A DNA stretch of 64,000 nt, taken from positions 14,275,867-14,339,866 of the forward strand of contig CM036754.1 in assembly GCA_020796225.1 (NCBI GenBank), written 5' to 3'. The notes under the pieces are model-generated. The model was not told the DNA's origin and did not search any database. It saw only the letters and a list, made by a program, of their open reading frames with translations. The position numbers and the translations under genes are program-made. The stretch is from Arion vulgaris. Lineage: Eukaryota > Mollusca > Gastropoda > Stylommatophora > Arionidae. Below, piece after piece: positions 56,853 to 64,000 of this stretch; the first letter of the stretch is position 1; each line of letters starts with the position of its first letter.

Positions 56853-58681
56853 AAGTGACTGTAGAATTCTGGGGGTAACAAGAAGAGACCAGTTGCGATC
56901 AGGGGAAAAGTGGGTACAACAAAATCCTGGAAGAATATGGCATCCAGTGACAACTATTAGGTAATATCATGGCCCTATTTCAAGATAGCAAGAGTACAGC
57001 TGGAACAACAGAAGGAATGACCGACTGGTTCTTCATTACATCAGGTGTCAGACAAGGTTGTGTTCTCTCAGAGTACAGTAAGAACAACAGAAGGAATGAC
57101 CGACTGGTTCTCCATTACATCAGGTGTCAGACAAGGTTGTGTTCTCTCTCTACTACTCTTTATCACATATGGATAAAATAACAAGAGGCAAATTCAAATA
57201 ATACTCAAATACACCAAAATGAACAAGATCTACAACAGCATGTTGACATCCTAAACAAAACTGTATCTTCTTCTTTGCGTTCAGTTTCGTATGCTCATCT
57301 AAACCATGAGATGGGTTGCTTCTATGAAGCTATGTCAGTTGGAGTTTCTGTCTGGTATGCACACCATAGTGTCAGCTTTCTTTCCATATTATCTAGTGGT
57401 TCTCTTTATGTGGCCTGCAGGAATGACAAGCAGTAGCAAAGGAAAAGAAGTTTGTTGTTTTGGATGTTTCTTTGCTGCAGTAATTTTGAGGCGTCCACAC
57501 TTGCCTGTTGTTCAGCTCTAAAATTTGTTGAGAGTTCTACAGTGGCACTTGAATTTTTAAGTATCTTGCTGTCTTGGAGTATGATAATGGTTCTGGCCCC
57601 TCCTTTTCTCCCTGTCGTGTCTGATGATCCGTCTGTATATATATGGGTCCCCTCGGGATTGTGTGCCCTGTTGCTTGCTGGTTTGTAAAATTGTACATCT
57701 GCTGCAATAATTCTTTGTCAAAATAAAGCTTGAAGAAACTGACTGTAGATGAATAAAAGAAGGTTGTGATATTATTTTAGTGCAGATACAATGATTACTA
57801 GGAATTCAAATACAAAAATTTAAAGGCTACTTTATAAAATGCATGGAAAAGCAGCTAGGGCCCTGTGAATAACATGAGCATACATTTAACATACATTAAA
57901 ATAAATCATAATACACTTATCAATCACATCTTTTTCCATACTGTGAGATGAGAAAGACAAGATTAGGGTGCCTTGCTGGTCGAAAAAAAGGGAATATATC
58001 CTCTGGATCACTGTCAAGGCTGTCGTATGACTGGTCACTTTCCACAGGATTTGGCAAACAATAGAAACAAATATAATTGTTAGCAGAAATGAATAAATAA
58101 ATAATTTGAACAATCAGACAACCTGTAATAACATTCATTTACATTCTACTAGAAAATCACAAAAACGTAGAAATAAACAAGATCTAACAACTACAATAGA
58201 GTAAACAAACCATTGTATCTCGAACAACAAATTATAGCCTTGTCCCAGAAATCAGTTGCTGAATTAAAGATAAGTAACTTATTTTTCTAGCATTTAACAA
58301 ACTATAACTCATCAACATTGCTAATTTGTTTAACAATAGAAGTTATTGTCACAGAATCCACTACAATCAATAAATAACAAACAACAATGTTAGTTTCAGT
58401 TTCACACTAAATCTAGTTGCGAAAACGTAAATTCCTGTAAATGAGACAATGTTTACGGATAGTTTGCTACATTTTACATCTCCGCTTCAGATTTACCGTG
58501 CTTCATCTCATATTAAACGAATAAAACAACATTATATTTGTCTATGTTTAGTTCTCTATGTTCTGTAAAATGTTCAATTGTCTACGTGTACAACTGTCTA
58601 TATGTGCATCGGTCAAGTGTGCTAATGCAAGGTCGCTAACCGTCATTGTGCTAATATCAAATGTGCAAATGTCTGGTCACC
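56853..58681 (-). repeat. Right terminal inverted repeat of the MULE
   Basis: Reverse complement of the left arm. It carries RT (plus, TTEGMTDWFFITSGVRQGCV), a 77-bp tandem duplication at about 57000-57140, the RNase H fragment (minus, 57380-57690) and the acidic coding-like segment (minus, 57960-58060, one-base indel relative to the left arm). Confidence 0.9.
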
Positions 58682-58690
58682 TATCAGAAC

Positions 58691-58870
58691 ATGCCCAGCA
58701 TATCTCCATCTACTCTTTCTTATAACAGTTATTACTAATTGCTGACGAGACATTTCTTTGAGTTCATCACCTCTTCTGAATTCGTCCCATTTTATGATCA
58801 ATAATAGACTGACCATGGTCATTAATATCTTTATTAAATGAATTTGTTTGTTTTTTAGTCTCAAATACTT
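58691..58870 (-). mobile_element. LINE 3' fragment
   Basis: The minus strand reads RRGDELKEMSRQQLVITVIR, KSRWRYAGHVLI, the conserved RWxGHVxR region of RT C-termini. It forms the right flank of the MULE insertion. Confidence 0.6.
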
Positions 58871-59462
58871 TGTTTTGTTATGATGAGCTAACTTTTTGAG
58901 GTTCGCTTAAATAATGATGTGTCCATTATAGTTTTAGTTTTTATTTCGAACCCCTCCCGGTAATAAATGATGACTCGCTGGTCCATGTGTGTATGACATT
59001 GTCCAGGTACATAATGCTAGCATTTTGTAGGTCTCTACTTGTTATTTGTTGGGACTGAAAGTTTCCTGTCAACATTCAAATCTAAGATATCAGTAAACTT
59101 TCATGTGAATAATGCTCTCAACAGCAGTCTCTGATATTATTGCTGCAGTCTCTTCTTCTTGTTCTTGTTCACTGTTGTTCATTGTCTACACTGTGGTCCA
59201 TGGCAACATAAGACAGATGGGAAGATCAGATCAATAGCTCAGATGGGAAATCGAAAATTCCTGTTTAATGGGGGCTGGTTTTTGTTTATGTTTGATAGAA
59301 CAATGTAAGCTTTTTTGCAATTTTACTCAATTCTATGATTCCATGGTTATTGATGCAAAGTATTAATAATACTGATATTCCTTAGTGTTAAACTTAACTT
59401 GTAACATAATATAACCTTGATTTAGCATGTTGTGTTGTTTTTTATATGAATTCATCTTTATA
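58871..59462. other. TECPR2 intron 1, nothing recognised
   Basis: AT-rich intronic sequence with no motif-bearing frame or terminal repeats. Confidence 0.4.
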
Positions 59463-59720
59463 CAGGATGTTCAAGATAATAGCAGCCTGTGAATGGAGTC
59501 AATCTGGCATATATGTATGAAAATGAGAAGGTTCAGTTATGACGTAGTATAGGTCAAGGTTATGTGACGGTATGTAATTGTAGTGGGGAAGGGGTGATGA
59601 ACAAATGTGACGTAAAGCGAGCTAGTCAGAACCGGTTTAAATAGTACATAAACATTACGCGATAGATTATCTGGCAACTTTCGATTTGTCAATGGGGTTG
59701 CTTTAATCTTGAACACCCTG
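59463..59720. mobile_element. Mariner-type MITE, second copy (258 bp)
   Basis: Ends CAGGATGTTCAAGATAATAG / TTAATCTTGAACACCCTG, flanked by TA. Interior homologous to 26439-26717 in reverse (GTCAGAACCGGTTTAAATAG, TATAGGTCAAGGTTATGTGA). Confidence 0.85.
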
Positions 59721-59961
59721 TACAACAATACTGGAATGCGAGATCATGCGACAGTTGTGGTTTTATTTCCTAGAAATTTTACCTGATCCCACCCATCGTA
59801 TGTTATTGGAGGCCATGGTCTACACAATGAGTCGGGTTCTCTGGAATATATTGTTGTGCTTGTTAGTACATCAAGGCTTCCAAACAGATTTGCCTGGATG
59901 TTTGCAGTCTCTAATACCGATGCTGCATGGAAGGTTCTAACTTTTCTCTTGATATCTCCAG

Positions 59962-60090
59962 AGCACAAATGATGTTATTACCTGTGTCAGATTACATCAC
60001 GGGATTGATGACCAGTTGGCGTTTGCAACAGCCTCTGGAGATCTCTCAGTTTTCTTGATTCCAGGTCTGGTTTCAATGCACAAAAAACAA
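59962..60090 (+). CDS. TECPR2: TECPR2 exon 2
   Basis: Encodes STNDVITCVRLHHGIDDQLA, FATASGDLSVFLIPGLVSMH, KKQ (43 residues). It matches the second WD blade of vertebrate TECPR2 (TESITVVKLL...LVAAGTASGRVAVFQL). Acceptor ATATCTCCAG|AGC and donor CAA|GTAAGT, both phase 0, consistent with exon 1 and exon 3. Confidence 0.9.
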
Positions 60091-60340
60091 GTAAGTGATG
60101 ATACGTGACATGTACAGGTGAGATATGACATGTAGACAGGTGAGATGTGACTTGTAAACAGGTAGATATGATATGTAGACAGGAGAGATATGACATGTAG
60201 ACAAGTGAGATGTGACATGACAGGTGAGATGTGACATTTTGACATGTAGACAGGTGAGATGTGACATGTAGACAGATGAGTAGTGATATATGACTTGCAG
60301 AAATATGGTATAGGATATCCTGATGGATGATATAGGACAT
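60091..60340. repeat. Short tandem repeat in TECPR2 intron 2
   Basis: Irregular repeats of AGGTGAGATGTGACATGTAG and related 18-22-bp units. Confidence 0.75.
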
Positions 60341-60494
60341 GCAGCATGTAAGAGGTACCATGGGACAGACAGATGGAGCAGAGGTTGTTATGTGATGTTG
60401 TTTTGTTGTGCAACAAACAAATTAGATTCTTTTCAAGAAGATAAGCATACAACTTGAGCAGAACTTTGCCACCCAAACAGTCCTTCTAAATTTC

Positions 60495-61240
60495 TCTCTC
60501 ATAGGACAGATGTCTCACCTCTGCAGCGGTCATTCTCAAACCATCAGTTAAATCCTGAATCCATCTTCTCTGTGGTCTTCCTCTTCTTTTCTTTGTCAGG
60601 ATGTCCCCTTCCATGATGGTCTTCTCTAACCCTTCGTATCTCTTTATATGTCCAAAATACTTTAAGGTCTCATTCTTATTTGTAGCATCAGCCAGTTTTC
60701 TTTGATTTTGAGTTTTTTTCTGGATAGATTTATTTGTTCTCTTCTCTCTCTATGATATACAGCGGACTCTTCTGTAACACTTATATTCAAAAGCACATAT
60801 ATGTTTTTCCACTGCCTTGTTAAATGTCCGTTTCACACCAATATGCTGCCACTGGAAATATGCATGTTCTTAGTATTCTGGTCTTTGTTTTACCATTCCA
60901 TACTGTTTTTAGTTGTTTTATTATACCTGCTAAATCAGAGAAAGAACTAAGCAGATACCAGTAGAAAAAGAGCTAAGGAAGAGATTTCTGTTGATAGACC
61001 CATTGAGAAAACTGACCGGAAGCATTGCAAGACAGGCATTGTTTTGAAACCCGCAGGGAAAGAGAAGAAGGGGAAAACCTAGAAATATCTGGAGAAAAGA
61101 GCTGGAGACTGATATTAAAAGGATAGGCAAGACGTGGAAATAATTGGAAGGGATGTCAAGAGAGAGGAAGGGGAGGAAGCAGTTGTTGAATACCTGTACT
61201 ATGTTGGGAGTTTAAAGGTCAAGAAGAAGAATTATACCTG
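60495..61240. mobile_element. Two LINE 3' ends in opposite orientation
   Basis: 60495-60940 (minus) reads YFGHIKRYEGLEKTIMEGDI, TKKRRGRPQRRWIQDLTDGL, RMTAAEV. 60945-61240 (plus) reads LRKLTGSIARQAL, NPQGKRRRGKPRNIWRKELE, TDIKRIGKTWK and ends with GAAGAAGAA. Both are 5'-truncated. Confidence 0.8.
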
Positions 61241-61254
61241 CTATATAAACAGGC

Positions 61255-61400
61255 TGTCTTAGAATGAATATATCACTCTATTAAACAGGCTGTCTAGGTA
61301 GTAACATATCACTATATTAAACATTCTGTCTTGGAAGTAACATATCACTATATTAAACTGGCTGTCTTGGAAGTAACATATCACTATATTAAACATTCTA
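61255..61400. repeat. 37-bp tandem repeat, about 4 units
   Basis: Units of TATCACTATATTAAACATTC + TGTCTTGGAAGTAACA in TECPR2 intron 2. Confidence 0.8.
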
Positions 61401-61689
61401 ATAAATACATTAGTAATAAATATAATAATTCCTCGATCGTTATACGTTACATAGCTGCTATAGAAGAATGAGACAAGTACAGCCAAACAACTAGCAACAA
61501 GTGTAGACAAACTAACAACAACAAAGTTAACAATACTCTCCTCTCTCAGATTGTGTTTGCTTGTGTCAGATGTTGTTCCTTCTTACTTTCGAAATAGGGG
61601 AAGACTGCAGTAAAACTTGGTAAATAGTGAAACACGTACAAACAAAGTACTATTAGTTAGTCTTTCCTCTTGGGCCTGTGGGCGCGCAT

Positions 61690-62290
61690 AGGGCAGAGGT
61701 CATAGTTCTCCATGTCTAGCGGTTCGTTGCTATCTGTTTTAGGTCTTTAATGTTTACTAGGCCCATCGTTGAGCCTTCTCTGGTGATGGTTCTACGCAGA
61801 GTCTCTCTTGGTCTTCCTCGTTTTCTTTTCCCTCTGGTGTCCATATGAGGGATTGGTAAGGAGTCTTCTCTCATCCATTCTAAGTGTGTGGCCGATGTAG
61901 TTCCAGCGGCGCTTTCTTATAAAATTTGATACATTTTCTTGCTTGGTCTCTTGTCTTATTTGTGTATTGGGTCTGAAATCTGACCATTTGAGGTTCAATA
62001 TTCTTCTAAGACATTTATTCTCAAAGTTATCTAATTTTCTTTCTAGAGCTTTTGTTGCTTTTCAACTCTCGCATCCATAAGTTAATACTGGAATCACACA
62101 AGAGTTAAAGATCTTTAATTTTAAGTGCTTGCTGAGTGAATTGAACTTCCATATATTTGACAATTTGTTAAAAGCACTTGATGCCAATGCGATTCTGTGT
62201 GGAATTTCTGGCGCTGTATCCCCGTAGATGTCATCATACTCCCTAGGTATGTAAAACTTTTGACTTTTTCAAGAGTGTAGTTTTTAGTTG
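61690..62290 (-). mobile_element. LINE 3' half
   Basis: The minus strand gives LKIFNSCVIPVLTYGCES, LERKLDNFENKCLRRILNLK, WSDFRPNTQIRQETKQENVS, NFIRKRRWNYIGHTLRMDER, then a KRKTRKTKRDS-like end and RTARHGEL. Stops interrupt it. A typical RT C-terminal region. Confidence 0.8.
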
Positions 62291-62340
62291 AATATTTTCT
62301 GGACTGCTGGTAAGGTCAACAATTTTTGTTTTTGTGGTGT

Positions 62341-62710
62341 TTATTTGGAGACCAAAATACAAAAGTCTTACAAAATACAGAAACAGTGACGATAAACAGC
62401 AACGTTTGACCAAAAGGCCTTCATCAATTAAAAGAGGTAGAAACTGGAAATGCACATACACAACAAATATAACTATTAAATCTTACCTACTACGTCACAA
62501 CAAATAGTTGCAGCAATATGGCGACGAATATCGAAATAGGGGAAGACTGCAGTAAAACTTGGTAAATAGTGAAACACGTACAAACAAAGTACTATAGTCT
62601 TACAAAATACAAAAATTGATAAAGGCCTTTTGGTCGAAACATTGCTGTTTATCGTCACTGTTTCTGTATTTTGTAAGACTATAGTACTTTGTTTGTACGT
62701 GTTTCACTGC
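62341..62710. repeat. Hairpin-forming repeat with hammerhead-like core
   Basis: A perfect 43-bp inverted repeat (62568-62610 and 62666-62708) encloses a 55-nt loop with TTGATAAAGGCCTTTTGGTC + GAAAC. 62362-62428 carries the same core in reverse. A related direct copy of the outer arm lies at 61590-61650. TTGATRA, a short GGCC/GGTC stem and GAAAC resemble the hammerhead core CUGAUGA-stem-GAAAC found in Penelope-like elements; catalytic activity is unlikely given the first-base change. It lies 108 bases before TECPR2 exon 3. Confidence 0.55.
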
Positions 62711-62815
62711 TTCTTACTTTGGTAGATATCAGCAAGTTTGAGAGATTTCCTAATGTTCTCATTTGTTGATCAAGCTGACAATATAAATCTCTCTCTCATT
62801 GACTGCATTTCTCAG

Positions 62816-62947
62816 CTGCAAAAATTTGAAGTCAAGGACATTCATCATCACTATGTGACATGCTTGGAGTGGAGTACTAATGGGATGAAGTTGTACAGTG
62901 GTGACAAGAATGGTGTTGTTGTGACCACAGAGGTGGACTTTTATGAG
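62816..62947 (+). CDS. TECPR2: TECPR2 exon 3
   Basis: Encodes LQKFEVKDIHHHYVTCLEWS, TNGMKLYSGDKNGVVVTTEV, DFYE (44 residues). It corresponds to the human stretch with SITALAWSPNGMKLFSGDDKG, a WD blade. Acceptor CATTTCTCAG|CTG and donor GAG|GTAATC, both phase 0. The match to TECPR2 and not another WD protein is strongest here. Confidence 0.92.
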
Positions 62948-63535
62948 GTAATCTTGGACAGCTATATTTCGTTTAGTTTAGTTTGACTGATCAACATCCT
63001 GGCACATTGGACAAGCCCATATGCTACTCTGTCCCCCAATACAGTAACCATCTCATCTTTGTGTACTCTCATTGTTCACACACTGATGGTTCGTGTAGTA
63101 AAAACACACACGCTCCTTATTGGGCACACATGTGCCCAGTCCTATTCTAGTAACAAAGTCCTTCAAGTGCAGTATAGATGTGCTGTCATCATCATCATGT
63201 GCTGTATGCTCTTCTTCTACATCCACCCGCTATGAATTCAGACGTAGCCATGTCGCTTGGTGTGGGCTTCTGGCTGATTATTTGCGTGAAAGCCTGCTTA
63301 CCGTTTTATTGGTTTCCTCGCCATACAAGCGGGCCTTCTCCTACTTCAGAGGCTGCTGTGTGCTCTCATCTAAAGGGCTGTCATTATACAACTTGAGTAT
63401 GTCCCACATAACCATCTCTCCAACATGCATACCTGCTGTTGCTTGTGATACAAGTGTCTATCTGATCTGTTAGTACAGCCAACACACACTCGCAACATTT
63501 TGCTTGATTGTTGTAAGTAAGCACTGATTTGTCTT
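62948..63535. other. TECPR2 intron 3, nothing recognised
   Basis: No motif-bearing frame. GC content is slightly higher near 63230-63350 but no exon-like signals flank it. Confidence 0.4.
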
Positions 63536-63875
63536 GTTCTGAGTTACAAGTTTGAGCTTGTCTGATGCTTGATGTTCTAAGTTACAAGTTTGAGCTTGTC
63601 TGATGCTTGATGTTCTAAGTTACAAATTTGAGCTTGTCTGATGCTTGATGTTCTAAGTTACAAGTTTGAGCTTGTCTGATGCTTGATGTTCTAAGTTACA
63701 AATTTGAGCTTGTCTGATGCTTGATGTTCTAAGTTACAAGTTTGAGCTTGTCTGATTCTTGATGTTCTGAGTTACAAGTTTGAGCTTGTCTGATGCTTGA
63801 TGTTCTAAGTTACAAGTTTGAGCTTGTCTGATGCTTGATGTTCTAAGTTACAAGTTTGAGCTTGTCCAATGCTTG
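63536..63875. repeat. 38-bp tandem repeat (about 9 units)
   Basis: Units of TTCTAAGTTACAAGTTTGAG + CTTGTCTGATGCTTGATG, ending 20 bases before the TECPR2 exon 4 acceptor. Confidence 0.95.
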
Positions 63876-63895
63876 AAATATTCATTCTCTTCCAG

Positions 63896-64000
63896 GGTCA
63901 GTGCAAGTCCAGTGTGCTGCTAGTAGAACCAACCACAGAGATCATCCAACTGGATTACAAGCACAAGATCCTTCTCATCTCAACCAGGCATCGCAGCTTT
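63896..64000 (+). CDS. TECPR2: TECPR2 exon 4 (cut by window edge)
   Basis: After CTCTTCCAG the frame reads GQCKSSVLLVEPTTEIIQLD, YKHKILLISTRHRSF (35 residues) to the end of the window, matching the human sequence with LVLEEPSSIVQLDYSQKVLL. Phase 0. With exons 1-3 this gives about 210 N-terminal residues; the human protein is about 1411, so most of the gene lies to the right. Confidence 0.92.

Larger units (their letters stand above)
53320..58681. mobile_element. Mutator-like element with 1.8-kb inverted termini and 9-bp duplication
   Basis: A 5362-bp element flanked by perfect 9-bp direct repeats TATCAGAAC (53311-53319, 58682-58690). Both ends have aligned terminal inverted repeats: left GATTCCCAGACATTTGCAC, right (inward) GGTGACCAGACATTTGCAC. 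Long arms extend to 55140 and from 56853. Between the arms is a broken transposase with FLYWCH and MULE-type motifs. 9-bp duplications and long inverted ends are the hallmark of Mutator-like elements. It lies in TECPR2 intron 1, between two LINE relics. Confidence 0.85.

Noticed and set aside
63120..63473. 117-codon frame in TECPR2 intron 3
   Set aside because: No homology, no splice signals in phase with the flanking exons, and it would break the continuous WD alignment.

Overview
The window is a 64-kb piece of an animal nuclear genome. It is AT-rich, has spliced genes with phase-consistent GT-AG introns, and is packed with decayed retrotransposons, SINEs, small DNA transposons and minisatellites. 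Three recognisable host genes (an ANGEL-family nuclease, PGAP4 and TECPR2) are metazoan. The mix of LINEs, a Penelope-like element and SINEs with conserved cores points to an invertebrate, perhaps a lophotrochozoan such as a mollusc. That lineage guess is inference and no species is claimed.

Layout. 1-3 kb: a LINE RNase H relic (minus), an RTE-like LINE relic split by a SINE with exact target-site duplication, and a frameshifted RT-RNase H LINE (plus). 3.6-9.1 kb: minisatellites (21, 29, 25 and 69 bp units) and LINE 3' ends. 11.7-20.1 kb: a four-exon ANGEL-family gene (plus) whose introns hold LINE and SINE debris and a 476-bp tandem duplication. 20.8-22.9 kb: SINE and LINE relics. 23.4 and 29.6 kb: two single-exon thioredoxin-fold paralogues (plus), the first with a CPKC site and the second without it. 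Between them lie nested LINEs, a mariner-type MITE and a Penelope-like element with an open RT/GIY-YIG frame. 30.9-36 kb: LINE fragments, a hAT-type element, and several SINEs. 36.3-37.6 kb: PGAP4 (minus, one frameshift). 38.2-39.3 kb: 33-bp minisatellite split by a TTAA-flanked MITE. 41.6-45.3 kb: a possible two-exon gene on the minus strand around 18-bp and 52-bp minisatellite arrays. 45.7-50 kb: repeats, SINEs and LINE 3' ends. 51.2-52.3 kb: RTE-like LINE. 52.4-64 kb: the 5' part of TECPR2 (plus, four exons, continuing past the window).

The most unusual object is in TECPR2 intron 1. It is a 5.36-kb element with about 1.8-kb terminal inverted repeats, flanked by a perfect 9-bp direct repeat, and holding a broken FLYWCH/MULE-type transposase between the arms. 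The arms also carry pieces of LINE RT and RNase H and an unidentified acidic coding-like segment. It looks like a Mutator-like element that has taken up other sequences.

The host genes have no evident shared pathway: ANGEL-family proteins act on RNA, PGAP4 modifies GPI anchors in the Golgi, and TECPR2 works in autophagy and ER export. Most sequence between them is transposon-derived.
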